Source of the DNA: Bacillus sp. 165
GTDB taxonomy: Bacteria > Bacillota > Bacilli > Bacillales > Bacillaceae_G
Direction: 5' to 3'
Assembly: GCF_017742235.1 (NCBI RefSeq)
Contig: NZ_JAGHKQ010000006.1
Span: 124,001 to 188,000 of the forward strand
Length of the DNA stretch: 64,000 nt
A program made the translations under genes and the position numbers. This document shows positions 46,965-56,248 of this stretch, one piece after another. A model generated the notes under the pieces. The model ran no database searches, was not told where the DNA came from, and saw only the letters and a list, made by a program, of their open reading frames with translations. Position 1 is the stretch's first letter. Every line of letters starts with the position of its first letter.

Positions 46965-47736
46965 ATAATAGTTTTGCCCACTGTAAACCGTGAAGGATTC
47001 CATCATCTGCAACATCCTTCGTTACATATTTCCCTAGCTTCTTTAAATCTTCATGGCCATTTCCCATCACAATACCTGTACCAACAGTTTGGATCATTTC
47101 CATATCATTTAATCCATCGCCAAATGCATATACTTGGTCATGCTTGAAGCCAAGACGCTCAATAAATTTCTCTATCCCGTTCGCTTTAGACCCTCCCTTT
47201 GGGATAATATCCATGGAATAATTATGCCAGCGGATAAAATGAAAGTCAGGATACTCATGAATAAATTGTTCTTCTTTTCCTGCTTCACAAAATAAAAGGG
47301 CTTGGTATATATCTCGATCTTTGTAAAAATCCGGCTTTAAAGGCGGATGCGACATATGGAGACTTCCCATGCTTTCGGTTATAAACAAATGGTTTTCCAC
47401 TGTTGCTGTCATCTCTTTTTCATCGAGATATACAAGCGGAATGTTTGTTTCTGCTGCAAAATCCGTGAAGTGCTGAAGCAAATGTGGCTGTAACGGGTTT
47501 TTATAAATCTCTTCTTCTTCAAAAACTACGTACTGACCGTTAAAGCTTACATAATTATGGATATTTAATTCCTTACGTACATCTTCAAACATAAACGGTG
47601 CTCTGCCGGTAGCGATAGCGACATGAATCCCGCTTTCCTGCAGCTTTCTTACAGCTTCTTTTGTAGACGCTGGAATTTTCTTATCATGATCAAGCAACGT
47701 CCCGTCAATATCAAAAAACACTATTTTATCGTTCAT
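46963..47736 (-). CDS. Cof-type HAD-IIB phosphatase
   Basis: 257 aa, ATG at 47736 behind GAAAGGATTG. HAD motifs: I FFDIDGTLLD (nucleophile Asp near residue 8), II ATGR near residue 42, III K in GGSKANGIEKF near residue 180 and IV GDGLNDMEM near residue 209. The C2B cap between motifs II and III places it with Cof/YkrA-type enzymes, which dephosphorylate sugar phosphates, FMN or PLP. Substrate unknown. It follows the EamA transporter gene with a 14-base gap. Confidence 0.9.
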   Translation of the reverse strand: MNDKIVFFDIDGTLLDHDKKIPASTKEAVRKLQESGIHVAIATGRAPFMFEDVRKELNIHNYVSFNGQYVVFEEEEIYKNPLQPHLLQHFTDFAAETNIPLVYLDEKEMTATVENHLFITESMGSLHMSHPPLKPDFYKDRDIYQALLFCEAGKEEQFIHEYPDFHFIRWHNYSMDIIPKGGSKANGIEKFIERLGFKHDQVYAFGDGLNDMEMIQTVGTGIVMGNGHEDLKKLGKYVTKDVADDGILHGLQWAKLL

Positions 47737-47750
47737 ATAAACAATCCTTT

Positions 47751-48650
47751 CTATGCTGCCGTTTTATCTAGGCTCGACTTTTTCCTTTGTGAAAACGTGG
47801 ATAAATATACACCCGTAAAAATAAGAACCAATCCAAAAATCATATGGTAAGTAATTTTTTCTCCCAATATGATATTTCCCCAAATCATGGCGGACACCGG
47901 TACTAAATATGTCACAAATGTAGCGAATTCTGCGCTTCCTTCCTTCACCATATAATAAAACAACAAATACGCTAGACCGGAGCCAAAAATGCCAAGCCCC
48001 CCTAGAGATAGCAGTATATCATATGAATGAATGCCTCGAAATCCTTCTGTGCTCATAAATGTCATGAACAAAAAGCTAATTACACTTGCCATCAGTAATG
48101 TAGATGCCGACAATACAGTCACTGACAAATGACTTAAATATTTACGGGACAAATGCGTACCCAAAGCATAGCAAAAGGTAGCTGCAAGAACAAAGAGTAT
48201 TCCTTGTAAACTTCCTGAAACGAGCTGTGTCACATCAAACTGCAATAAAATAAGAATACCCGTAAACCCTAACAAAATTCCTATCCATTGCATTTTTCTA
48301 ATATGGGCAGCGAAAAGTAAAACACCTATAATTACAGTTGATATAGGAGTCATAGCATTAATAACCGATGCCATACTGCTTGAAATTTTTAATTCCCCAA
48401 TAGCAATAAACCCAAACGGCAACACATTATTAATTAAACCAACTAGAAAAATCCAACCAAAAGGCAGTTGCTCCCACTGGATACGTTCTTTTCTTATTAA
48501 CATAACGCATAATAAAGTCACAAACCCAAACAGGCAGCGCCAAAATACGACTCCCCAAGGTCCGAGTTCCGGAGCCATCATTTTAATAAACAAAAAAGAT
48601 GTCCCCCAAATAATACTTAATGTCAACAATGCGCTATATAACTTCCCCAA
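47751..48650 (-). CDS. EamA/DMT-family transporter
   Basis: 299 aa from TTG at 48650, chosen because AGGGGGA lies 7 bases upstream; an ATG at 48677 has no site. Ten helices in two five-helix EamA repeats; the first begins LLTLSIIWGTSFLFIKMM and the second LVLAATFCYALGTHLSRKYL-like. Substrate could be an amino acid, nucleoside or drug; sequence does not say. Operon with the HAD gene. Confidence 0.85.
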   Translation of the reverse strand: MGKLYSALLTLSIIWGTSFLFIKMMAPELGPWGVVFWRCLFGFVTLLCVMLIRKERIQWEQLPFGWIFLVGLINNVLPFGFIAIGELKISSSMASVINAMTPISTVIIGVLLFAAHIRKMQWIGILLGFTGILILLQFDVTQLVSGSLQGILFVLAATFCYALGTHLSRKYLSHLSVTVLSASTLLMASVISFLFMTFMSTEGFRGIHSYDILLSLGGLGIFGSGLAYLLFYYMVKEGSAEFATFVTYLVPVSAMIWGNIILGEKITYHMIFGLVLIFTGVYLSTFSQRKKSSLDKTAA

Positions 48651-49057
48651 TATGTATTCCCCCTCTTCTTCTTTCATCTTCTATTGTAAATTTTATTTAG
48701 AAAAAGAAAAATAGTTTACATACTAAATTTTCTGTCCTCTATTCCTTTTTTCTATATATGAACGTTTCCTAATCACCAAATACTATAAAAATATTCTTGA
48801 TGTGTTTGAAAATGAGAAAGGACGGCTAATAATGTTAAGACATTGAATAGAAAGCTCAACGCATATGGGAACGATTTAATGCATAAAAGAAAATTGCATA
48901 ATCTCCTCTATCAATCGAAACGCTATATATAAAGAGACTTTCTGTATATCGCAAGGGGTTTTTCCTTGCCAATTTAGGAAAAAGCATGAAAAACAAAACC
49001 GTTTCAGCTATAATAGGTAAAAGACAGCCAAATAATCGACAGTAAGGAGAGAATTAC
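48651..49057. other. Upstream region of rpoY–rnjA
   Basis: 407 bases with no coding frame. Features: a TATAAT at 49009–49014 (weak –35), and a hairpin GCAAGG-GGTTTTT-CCTTGC at 48951–48969. The rest is AT-rich without recognised structure. Confidence 0.4.
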
Positions 49058-49270
49058 ATGATTTTCAAAGTGTTTTATCAAGAAAATGCTTTACAAGTTC
49101 CTGTAAGGGAAAACACAAAAACAGTGTACGTCGAAGCGGAATCTGAAAAAGATGTACGTATTAAATTAGCTAAATTCAACTATAATATTGAGTTAGTTCA
49201 ACCACTATCCGGTGCTCACCTTGAATATGAAAAACAAAGCGAAGCCTTCAAGGTTTCGGAGATTGTATAG
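49058..49270 (+). CDS. rpoY: RNA polymerase epsilon subunit RpoY
   Basis: 70 aa, ATG at 49058 with AAGGAGAG upstream. Sequence [50 protein letters not shown] is the YkzG/RpoY fold. A small subunit bound near the RNAP secondary channel in low-GC Gram-positives. Its stop abuts the rnjA start directly. Confidence 0.94.
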   Translation: MIFKVFYQENALQVPVRENTKTVYVEAESEKDVRIKLAKFNYNIELVQPLSGAHLEYEKQSEAFKVSEIV

Positions 49271-50938
49271 ATGAAATTTTTAAAAAATGACCAAACTGCC
49301 GTTTTCGCACTCGGCGGTCTTGGAGAAATTGGTAAAAATACATACGCTGTTCAATTCCAAGATGAAATTATCATCATTGATGCCGGTATCAAATTTCCTG
49401 AAGATGAACTTCTCGGCATTGATTATGTCATTCCGGATTACACGTATTTAGTGCGAAATGAAGATAAAATTAAGGGATTGTTTATCACACATGGTCACGA
49501 GGACCATATAGGAGGCATCCCTTACCTTCTACGCCAGGTAAATATTCCGATTTATGGCGGGAAGCTGGCGCTTGGCTTAATCAAAAATAAACTAGAAGAG
49601 CACGGTTTATTGCGAAAGGCAAAGCTGCATGAAATACAGGAAGACGACGTGATTAAATTCCGCAAAACATCCGTCTCGTTTTTCCGCACTACTCATAGTA
49701 TCCCAGATGCGTACGGTATAGTAGTAAAAACTCCGCAAGGACAAGTCGTTCATACAGGTGATTTTAAATTTGACTTCACCCCTGTCGGAGAGCCTGCCAA
49801 CTTAACGAAAATGGCTGAAATCGGAAAAGAAGGCGTGCTTTGTTTATTATCCGACAGTACAAATAGTGAAGTACCAGATTTTACAATGTCTGAACGAAAA
49901 GTAGGCGATACCATTGATGATATTTTCCGAAAAGTGGACGGACGCATTATTTTTGCCACTTTCGCTTCGAACATCCATCGCCTTCAGCAAGTAGTAGAAG
50001 CAGCTGTGGAAAACGGCAGAAAAATTGCAGTGTTCGGACGAAGCATGGAAGCTGCAATTGAAATTGGACAAAACTTAGGCTACATTCGCTGTCCAAAGGA
50101 TACCATTATCGATGCTTCTCAAATTAATCGTTTACCTGTAAATCAGGTTGTTATTTTATGTACAGGAAGCCAAGGCGAACCAATGGCAGCCTTATCTCGC
50201 ATTGCGAACGGTACACATCGTCAAATTCAAATTATCCCAGGTGACACAGTCGTGTTTTCATCATCACCGATTCCAGGCAATACCGTCAGCGTAAGCCGTA
50301 CAATTAATATGCTGTACCGAGCTGGTGCCGAAGTAATTCACGGCAGATTAACAGATATTCATACAAGCGGTCACGGGGGACAACAAGAACAAAAATTAAT
50401 GATTCGGTTAATTAAACCGAAATTCTTTATGCCGATTCACGGGGAATACCGTATGCAGCGCATGCATGCGCAGCTTGCAGTCGATTGCGGAGTACCAGAA
50501 GAAAACTGTTTTATCATGGATAATGGAGATGTACTGGCATTACGTGCAAACGAAGCAGGCGTTGCAGGCAAAATCCCTTCAGGATCTGTCTACATCGATG
50601 GAAACGGAATTGGTGATATTGGAAACATCGTTCTTCGAGACCGTCGTATTCTTTCAGAAGAGGGACTTGTCATTGTGGTAGTTAGCATTGATATGAAAGA
50701 GTTTAAAATTGCTGCTGGTCCTGACTTAATTTCTCGTGGATTTGTTTATATGCGGGAAAGCAGTGACTTAATTAATGACGCACAAACTCTTATTTCTACT
50801 CACCTTCACAAAGTAATGGAGCGTAAAACAACACAATGGTCTGAAATTAAAAATGAAATTACAGATACATTAGCGCCATTCTTATACGAGAAAACAAAAC
50901 GCAGACCGATGATATTGCCCATTATTATGGAAGTTTAA
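49271..50938 (+). CDS. rnjA: Ribonuclease J1
   Basis: 555 aa, ATG at 49271 immediately after rpoY. Metallo-beta-lactamase motifs: [10 protein letters not shown] near residue 73 and HTGDFKFD near residue 160; then the beta-CASP domain ([39 protein letters not shown]) and a C-terminal dimer domain. 5'-3' exo- and endoribonuclease that matures 16S rRNA and turns over mRNA. In B. subtilis it is recruited to GapA in an SR1P-dependent way, linking it with the SR1 locus. Confidence 0.96.
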   Translation: MKFLKNDQTAVFALGGLGEIGKNTYAVQFQDEIIIIDAGIKFPEDELLGIDYVIPDYTYLVRNEDKIKGLFITHGHEDHIGGIPYLLRQVNIPIYGGKLALGLIKNKLEEHGLLRKAKLHEIQEDDVIKFRKTSVSFFRTTHSIPDAYGIVVKTPQGQVVHTGDFKFDFTPVGEPANLTKMAEIGKEGVLCLLSDSTNSEVPDFTMSERKVGDTIDDIFRKVDGRIIFATFASNIHRLQQVVEAAVENGRKIAVFGRSMEAAIEIGQNLGYIRCPKDTIIDASQINRLPVNQVVILCTGSQGEPMAALSRIANGTHRQIQIIPGDTVVFSSSPIPGNTVSVSRTINMLYRAGAEVIHGRLTDIHTSGHGGQQEQKLMIRLIKPKFFMPIHGEYRMQRMHAQLAVDCGVPEENCFIMDNGDVLALRANEAGVAGKIPSGSVYIDGNGIGDIGNIVLRDRRILSEEGLVIVVVSIDMKEFKIAAGPDLISRGFVYMRESSDLINDAQTLISTHLHKVMERKTTQWSEIKNEITDTLAPFLYEKTKRRPMILPIIMEV

Positions 50939-50989
50939 TACAAGGCTATTACAGCCTGTTCTCCCTGTTAACGAGAGGAGAAAACCAAC

Positions 50990-51022
50990 AAACAAGCCAA
51001 TGCAGAATGCATTGGCTTGTTT
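50990..51022. terminator. Bidirectional terminator, rnjA / Nudix gene
   Basis: 15-bp stem AAACAAGCCAATGCA / TGCATTGGCTTGTTT with loop GAA. Confidence 0.88.
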
Positions 51023-51423
51023 TATTGAATAGTCCCTATATAAATACTGGTCTGTTTTATAATTTCTTTTGGATAAAATGGAAAACTATGGAGAGAAGCA
51101 ATCGGCAGCCACTCTATTCCAATTTGATCTGCATCTTGTTTTAGCGGTATACCCTTCATCTCAATGAACTGAGCTGAAAACAACAGGACTACTTTATGGA
51201 AATCTTCATCAAACGATTCCCAAACCGATAGGAGTTCTCCACCTACTACCTCTGCTCCTGCTTCCTCTTTGCATTCTCGCTGCAACGCTTCATGCATGGT
51301 TTCCTTCTTCTTTTGCTTGCCCCCTGGCAATACATAAAATTCTGTTCCATTCTTGTGTTTTTTAATAGTAAGCACCTTATCATCTTGTACAATCCACGCT
51401 TTAACAACTGTCTTAAGCTTCAT
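51022..51423 (-). CDS. Nudix hydrolase
   Basis: 133 aa from ATG at 51423 (GGGGG 6 bases upstream). Nudix box GGKQKKKETMHEALQRECKEEAGAEV near residue 34 fits Gx5Ex7REUxEExGU, with all metal-binding Glu present. Hydrolyses a nucleoside diphosphate linked to some group X; substrate not predictable. Lies alone between rnjA and ktrC. Confidence 0.88.
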   Translation of the reverse strand: MKLKTVVKAWIVQDDKVLTIKKHKNGTEFYVLPGGKQKKKETMHEALQRECKEEAGAEVVGGELLSVWESFDEDFHKVVLLFSAQFIEMKGIPLKQDADQIGIEWLPIASLHSFPFYPKEIIKQTSIYIGTIQ

Positions 51424-51551
51424 CTCCATCCCCCATCTGCGCTCACCTGCCGCTTTCTTTCTACATGCTAGCCGTTTTAAGAAAAATGGATATATTACAC
51501 TTCACCTGGGGAAAATCTTTCTAGGAAGCAGGCTGAGGCGTACTTTTATCT

Positions 51552-51580
51552 AAAAAAAGCTCTACTGCTGTAGAGCTTTT
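51552..51580 (-). terminator. ktrC terminator
   Basis: Stem AAAAGCTCTAC / GTAGAGCTTTT with loop TGCT, then T-run on the minus strand. Confidence 0.83.
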
Positions 51581-52238
51581 ACGCTAGGTAATTCTGAAAG
51601 CGAGCTACGTCTGCATCCCCGCCAATAACGATTAATATATCTCCTGTTCGGATAGCCTCCGTTGCTTTTGGGGAAACATTGATTTCTTTATTACGCTTAA
51701 TCGCTACAATATTCAATCCAAATTTCGCCCGAATATCAAGCTGCTGCAAAGACTGGCTGTTCAACTTTTCATTCGCTTTAATTTCCACGATACTATGGTC
51801 ATCAGACAGTTCAAGATAATCTAATACATTGCTTGATGCAATATTGTTCGCAATTCTCTTTCCCATGTCACGTTCAGGGTGTACAATTTGGTCAGCACCG
51901 ATTTTACGAAGCACTTTTTCATGATAATCATTTTGTGCTTTAACTGTAATGTTCTGTACACCAAGCTCTTTTAAAATTAAAGCAGTTAAAATGCTTGCTT
52001 GAATATTATCACCAATAGCTACTACCACATGGTCAAAATTGCGGATTCCTAAGCTTTTTAACACCATTTCATCTGTCGAATCGGCAATAACCGCATGAGA
52101 AGCAATACTGGAAAATTCATTTACGCGATCTTCATCTACATCAATTGCCATCACTTCCATGCCAAGCTGGCTCAATTCTCGGCAAATACTTCCTCCGAAC
52201 CGGCCGAGTCCGATGACTGCAAATTCCTTCTTTTTCAC
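51579..52238 (-). CDS. ktrC: KtrC, regulatory subunit of a K+ uptake system
   Basis: 219 aa from GTG at 52238 (GGAGGAG upstream). RCK_N domain with the nucleotide-binding VIGLGRFGGSICRELSQLGMEVMAIDVDEDRV; RCK_C domain from about residue 135 (SDDHSIVEIKANEKLNSQSL). Gates a KtrD/KtrB-type channel by ATP/ADP binding; the RCK_C part binds c-di-AMP in B. subtilis. No channel gene is adjacent. I looked for a ydaO-type c-di-AMP riboswitch upstream and saw none. Confidence 0.93.
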   Translation of the reverse strand: MKKKEFAVIGLGRFGGSICRELSQLGMEVMAIDVDEDRVNEFSSIASHAVIADSTDEMVLKSLGIRNFDHVVVAIGDNIQASILTALILKELGVQNITVKAQNDYHEKVLRKIGADQIVHPERDMGKRIANNIASSNVLDYLELSDDHSIVEIKANEKLNSQSLQQLDIRAKFGLNIVAIKRNKEINVSPKATEAIRTGDILIVIGGDADVARFQNYLA

Positions 52239-52455
52239 AAAAACTCCTCCAATAAATGCTTATACATAATTGTATTATTGACCATTGTAGCACACTTTAT
52301 GAAGTTTCAGAAAGCAATACGCCCCTTATCCTATTGAATAAAAAATGGCACAACAAAATATAACATTTGAAACACCTTACATAAATAAGCAACGGTTTTT
52401 CATGCCTATTTTACCAATGTAACTAAACAAAAGAAGCTAGGACGTTATTACTTTT

Positions 52456-53469
52456 TTATTTCTCACCTTTGACATACTTTGCATCAAATAAAAATAGACG
52501 AAGAAGCAAATACAAAGATGGAATCAAGAGAAGCAGTCCTAAAATAAAGACGACTACCAGCGCAATTCCCATCGTTTCATTTGTATAGCCAGAGTAAATA
52601 GTAATATACGGATCTAAAATATATGGCAAGTGACCGGCACCGTATCCAAAAAATGCAAAGAAGAATTGAAACATAACGAAAATGAACGCTAGCCCAAATC
52701 GCTTTTGGTGGTAAATATAGTGCGTCGCCCCTAAAAAGCAGGCAAACGATAACAGAAACATCCACCAAATATCTATCATATTTTCAAAATGACGAAAATT
52801 ATGCCGCTGTAAAGAAATAAATACGAGTAAACTTGCCAAAATGGTAGGGGCACTCCAAAACAAGGAGAATTTCCGCATAATTCTTGCTGATTCTTTGTCT
52901 CCAGCCCTGTTAGCATAATAGGTCAAAAACGCCGCACTGATGAATAATACAGACACTATCGCAAGAAATACAACACTCCAGGAATAAAAACTTGTAAACA
53001 ATTTTTTAGCCAAGAACACTACTGTATCCCCTTGCTTTTCTAAAAAACCCCCTTCAGAAATTGTCAGTGCCGTAGAAAGTGCAGCGGGAATCAACAATCC
53101 TGTCGCGCCATATAAAAACATATAAGCCCGGCTTTGTTTAGACCCGTAATTTTCAAACGCATAAAATGAACCTCGGATTGCAAGTAATACTAGTGCTACA
53201 CTGCCCGGAATTAATAATGCTGTCCCGTAATAGTATGCTGTGTCCGGAAAGAAACCCACAAGACCGACAAAGAAGAATACGAAAAATACATTTGTAACCT
53301 CCCAAACTGGATTTAAATATCGGTTAATCAGCTTTACCATTTTAGAATCTTTCTTTTTCCACTTTGCATAATATGCATAAAATCCCGCTCCAAAGTCAAC
53401 AGACGCTACGATCACATAACCATACAAAAACAACCAGAGCACACTAATACCTAATATTTGAATGTTCAT
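52456..53469 (-). CDS. cydB: Cytochrome bd oxidase subunit II
   Basis: 337 aa, ATG at 53469, 10 bases after cydA. Eight or nine helices; VASVDFGAGFYAYYAKW, NRYLNPVWEVTNVFFVFFFVGLVGFFPDTAYYYG and YGAGHLPYILDPYITI fit the CydB/AppB fold. Pairs with CydA as a quinol oxidase with high O2 affinity. No clear terminator follows; the DNA after its stop is AT-rich without a strong stem. Confidence 0.93.
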   Translation of the reverse strand: MNIQILGISVLWLFLYGYVIVASVDFGAGFYAYYAKWKKKDSKMVKLINRYLNPVWEVTNVFFVFFFVGLVGFFPDTAYYYGTALLIPGSVALVLLAIRGSFYAFENYGSKQSRAYMFLYGATGLLIPAALSTALTISEGGFLEKQGDTVVFLAKKLFTSFYSWSVVFLAIVSVLFISAAFLTYYANRAGDKESARIMRKFSLFWSAPTILASLLVFISLQRHNFRHFENMIDIWWMFLLSFACFLGATHYIYHQKRFGLAFIFVMFQFFFAFFGYGAGHLPYILDPYITIYSGYTNETMGIALVVVFILGLLLLIPSLYLLLRLFLFDAKYVKGEK

Positions 53470-53479
53470 TGTATCCCTC

Positions 53480-54829
53480 CTACTTCACCAATTTCGTATC
53501 TATATGTTTTTCCAGTTCAAGTTCGGCAGGATTAGTTTTAAACATCTTTAGCAGAACTTTAGCGGAAATCCAACCAAGAACGATATACAGGAGCATGAAC
53601 AAGATAAACATTAAGCCTATGTGCTGAGGTGCAGCGGTTGTTGCTCCTTCCCCTACCTTCATGTATCCTCGTAAAATCCATGGCTGACGCCCCACTTCAG
53701 CAAAAAACCAACCGATTTCAATCGTCAACATGGACAATGGACCACCGATAATAATTGAACGCAGCATCCATTTATTATGTGCCCAGGCTGCATTAATTTT
53801 TACAAGTATCAAGAATAAAAAAGCAACTCCCACCAAGTACATCGCAAATGTAATTTTCAAATCAAATAAATAATGAATATACAAGGGCGGACGTTCGTCC
53901 TGCGGTGTTTCATTCAGTCCTGTTACCTTTGTATCAAAACTGCTTCCTGCAAGAAAACTTAAAAACTTTGGAATCCGAATTTCATACTTAATCTCTTCCG
54001 TTTTTTCATCCAAAATTCCAAATAATACAAGATCTGCTCCTCTTTCTGTCTCAAAATGCCATTCCGCCGCCGCTAGTTTTTCTGGTTGATATTTTGCTAA
54101 AAATTTAGCTGACAAATCCCCTGCAATCCCTGTTGCTATACCTAAAATGGCACATGCAACCATTGTGAGTTTCAATGCTTTTTGATAATAGACGTCTCGT
54201 TTTCCCTTTAATATCATAAATGCAGTAATGGCAGCCAGCACAAAAGCAGAAGTTAAATAGGCAGTTACGATTACATGCAATGTCTTTGTCGGTGTGGCCG
54301 GGTTAAACATTGCAACTAGTGGCTGTAAATCTACAATTCTCCCATCTTCCAATTTAAATCCTTGCGGAGTATTCATAAATGCATTTACGACTGTAATGAA
54401 AAAAGCAGATAACGTTGAGCCGATAATAACAGGGATAGACAGCAGCCAATGAAATATCGGTTTTTTAAATCGATCCCATGTATATAAATAAATCCCTAAA
54501 AAAATCGCTTCAAAAAAGAATGCAAATGTCTCCATGAAAAGAGGTAATGCAATTGCCTGTCCTGCAAGCTGCATAAAGCTCGGCCAGAGCAACGAAAGCT
54601 GCAGACCGATACATGTTCCTGTAACAACCCCCACAGCTACAGTAATGGTAAATCCTCGTGTCCATCTTCTAGCAAGCAATATGTAATGAGAGTCCTTTTT
54701 CTTAATACCATATAATTCAGCTAATGAAATCATAACAGGTACTCCCACACCTATGGTGGCAAAAATAATGTGAAAGGCCAATGTGAGCTCCGTCAATCCC
54801 CTGCTGAGTGTAACACTATCTAAACTCAT
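53480..54829 (-). CDS. cydA: Cytochrome bd oxidase subunit I
   Basis: 449 aa, ATG at 54829 behind GGGAGGGAAA. Axial ligands: His near residue 19 (LTLAFHIIFATIGVG), His in EWHFETERGADL-type segment, and Met in a later helix; the diagnostic GWFFAEVGRQPWILRGYM is near resid 364. The short Q-loop and 449-residue length fit Bacillus-type bd oxidases (CydA/YthA). Uses menaquinol under low oxygen. The upstream region holds a Rex/FNR-type site and a striking stem-loop. Confidence 0.94.
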   Translation of the reverse strand: MSLDSVTLSRGLTELTLAFHIIFATIGVGVPVMISLAELYGIKKKDSHYILLARRWTRGFTITVAVGVVTGTCIGLQLSLLWPSFMQLAGQAIALPLFMETFAFFFEAIFLGIYLYTWDRFKKPIFHWLLSIPVIIGSTLSAFFITVVNAFMNTPQGFKLEDGRIVDLQPLVAMFNPATPTKTLHVIVTAYLTSAFVLAAITAFMILKGKRDVYYQKALKLTMVACAILGIATGIAGDLSAKFLAKYQPEKLAAAEWHFETERGADLVLFGILDEKTEEIKYEIRIPKFLSFLAGSSFDTKVTGLNETPQDERPPLYIHYLFDLKITFAMYLVGVAFLFLILVKINAAWAHNKWMLRSIIIGGPLSMLTIEIGWFFAEVGRQPWILRGYMKVGEGATTAAPQHIGLMFILFMLLYIVLGWISAKVLLKMFKTNPAELELEKHIDTKLVK

Positions 54830-54852
54830 TCAGTTTCCCTCCTAACATATTC

Positions 54853-54908
54853 CCGTGGAATACGTTTACTCTATTTCACTATATTCATAGTGTAAACGTA
54901 TTCTACGG
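54853..54908. other. Long stem-loop in the cydA leader
   Basis: Outer arms of 17 bp (CCGTGGAATACGTTTAC / GTAAACGTATTCTACGG, one mismatch) enclose an inner 6-bp hairpin CACTAT-ATTC-ATAGTG. It falls close to the predicted transcript start of cydA and ends just before the ribosome site, so it would form a 5' structure on the mRNA. Confidence 0.65.
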
Positions 54909-54914
54909 CAATCG

Positions 54915-54953
54915 TGTATAAAAGAATTGAATTTTTTGTGACTAATTTCACAA
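54915..54953 (-). promoter_or_regulatory. cydA promoter with Rex/FNR-type site
   Basis: Site at 54936–54953: TTGTGAAATTAGTCACAA on the minus strand. It differs from the Rex consensus TTGTGAANNNNTTCACAA at one base and also fits the Crp/Fnr form TGTGA-N6-TCACA exactly. It overlaps the likely –35 of a promoter with TATACA at 54920–54915, which favours repression by Rex. Confidence 0.65.
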
Positions 54954-55046
54954 TCATTATAAAAATGCTCTTCTTTAATCTTATGCGGGCTGATTATTCA
55001 ATGCTAGTTACAAAATATTAGAACAACCCCCTTTGTTAATAGAACC

Positions 55047-55098
55047 CTGAATAGTAAAAAATCCTCTCTTACAACAGAGAGGATTTTTTACTATTCAG
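55047..55098 (-). terminator. Very long terminator of ykuV
   Basis: Perfect 23-bp stem (from CTGAATAGTAAAAAATCC…) with loop TACAAC; the ykuV stop codon lies inside it. Confidence 0.85.
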
Positions 55099-55549
55099 CA
55101 GCTTGTGCAGCTTCGTCTAATACACGATTCACACGTTTTGTAAGCATCGGCATGCCGCCTCCGCCTGCCTGAAAATGGCGCAGCACGCCTGTTTTATCAA
55201 ACACATAATAAGATGGTACATATTTATTTTCAAATGAATCTGTAATCGTATGTTGATTATCCACTAAAATCGGCTGAATAATACCGTGCTCCTCTGCCAC
55301 CTGCTTCACTTGCTCTAAATCCAAATCTTCTTCTGAACGAGGCATATGTACAGAAATAACATTCAATTGCTCTTTATATTGATCGCGAAATTCATTAATG
55401 TTTGGCATTGCTTCTTTACATAAGTGACAGCTAACAGACCAAAAATGAATCAATGTCGGTTTCTCTCCGATTAAACCTTCACGGCTTACTTCTCCATTCA
55501 ACACAGTAGTTGCACCTTCTAAAGAGGGCATTGGTTCACGCAATTTCAA
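55091..55549 (-). CDS. ykuV: Thiol-disulfide oxidoreductase YkuV
   Basis: 152 aa from TTG at 55549, set by GGAGG 8 bases upstream. Thioredoxin fold with redox motif CHLC in LIHFWSVSCHLCKEAMP near residue 41 and the cis-Pro in YVPSYYVFDKTG near residue 108. Matches cytosolic YkuV of B. subtilis, a thioredoxin-like reductase. No signal peptide. It follows the peroxiredoxin gene ykuU, a likely partner, after a terminator-like palindrome. Confidence 0.93.
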   Translation of the reverse strand: MKLREPMPSLEGATTVLNGEVSREGLIGEKPTLIHFWSVSCHLCKEAMPNINEFRDQYKEQLNVISVHMPRSEEDLDLEQVKQVAEEHGIIQPILVDNQHTITDSFENKYVPSYYVFDKTGVLRHFQAGGGGMPMLTKRVNRVLDEAAQAAE

Positions 55550-55571
55550 TGTGGAGTCCTCCCTTATGTTC

Positions 55572-55607
55572 AAAAAAGGTCTAACAAACGTTTGTTAGAC
55601 CTTTTTT
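55572..55607. terminator. Terminator-like palindrome between ykuU and ykuV
   Basis: Perfect 18-bp arms (AAAAAAGGTCTAACAAAC / its complement) with no spacer, ending in a T-run on both strands. Only 22 bases separate it from the ykuV start, leaving no room for a separate promoter. Confidence 0.85.
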
Positions 55608-55610
55608 TAA

Positions 55611-56159
55611 TTAAACTGATAGCGTTTTTTGACCTGGTTTCCAGTTAGCAGGGCAAAGTCCGCCTGTTTGCAGTGCTTGAAGAACGCGTAACACTTCGTC
55701 CACTTCGCGTCCAATGTTGTTGTGATGTACTACTTGGTACATTAATTCGCCTTCAGGGCTGATGATGAACAAACCGCGAAGTGCAATTCCTTGATCTTCA
55801 ATTAACACACCATAGTCACGAGATACAACATGGTTAGTATCTGCAGCTAACGGGTAGCGTAATTCACCTAAACCGTTTTTGCTGCGGTCTGTATTAATCC
55901 AAGCCAAGTGAGTATGGATAGTATCAGTAGATACACCTACTACTTCTGCATCAAGATCTTGGAACTCATCGTAACGATCAGATAGTGCGATAATTTCTGT
56001 CGGACATACGAATGTAAAGTCCATTGGATAGAAGTAAAGAACTGTCCACTTATCTTGTTTCATGATTTCTTCAAGACTTACCTTACCGAATTCTTTGTTT
56101 GACAATACAGCTTCCATCTCGAAACGAGGAGCTTGTTTTGCTACCATACGTTCTGCCAT
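55611..56159 (-). CDS. ykuU: 2-Cys peroxiredoxin YkuU
   Basis: 182 aa, ATG at 56159 behind GGAGGTCG. Peroxidatic Cys in FYPMDFTFVCPTE near residue 52; resolving Cys in GGLCPANWKPG near residue 169, so a typical 2-Cys AhpC/Prx1-class enzyme. Reduces H2O2 and organic peroxides; its reductant could be YkuV next door. A PerR/Fur-type box and a near-consensus promoter lie upstream. Confidence 0.93.
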   Translation of the reverse strand: MAERMVAKQAPRFEMEAVLSNKEFGKVSLEEIMKQDKWTVLYFYPMDFTFVCPTEIIALSDRYDEFQDLDAEVVGVSTDTIHTHLAWINTDRSKNGLGELRYPLAADTNHVVSRDYGVLIEDQGIALRGLFIISPEGELMYQVVHHNNIGREVDEVLRVLQALQTGGLCPANWKPGQKTLSV

Positions 56160-56212
56160 ATGTATCGACCTCCAACTAGATTTTAGTGGTTACACCCTTA
56201 TTCACAAGAGTT

Positions 56213-56241
56213 ATTATATAAAAGAAGTTATTTCCAGTCAA
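56213..56241 (-). promoter_or_regulatory. Sigma A promoter of ykuU
   Basis: TTGACT (56241–56236), 17 bases, perfect TATAAT (56218–56213) on the minus strand. Confidence 0.75.
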
Positions 56242-56248
56242 TGTTATA

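Noticed and set aside
52239-52330. Cyclic-di-AMP (ydaO-type) riboswitch upstream of ktrC
   Set aside because: The gap is too short and lacks the conserved GC-rich segments of that class.
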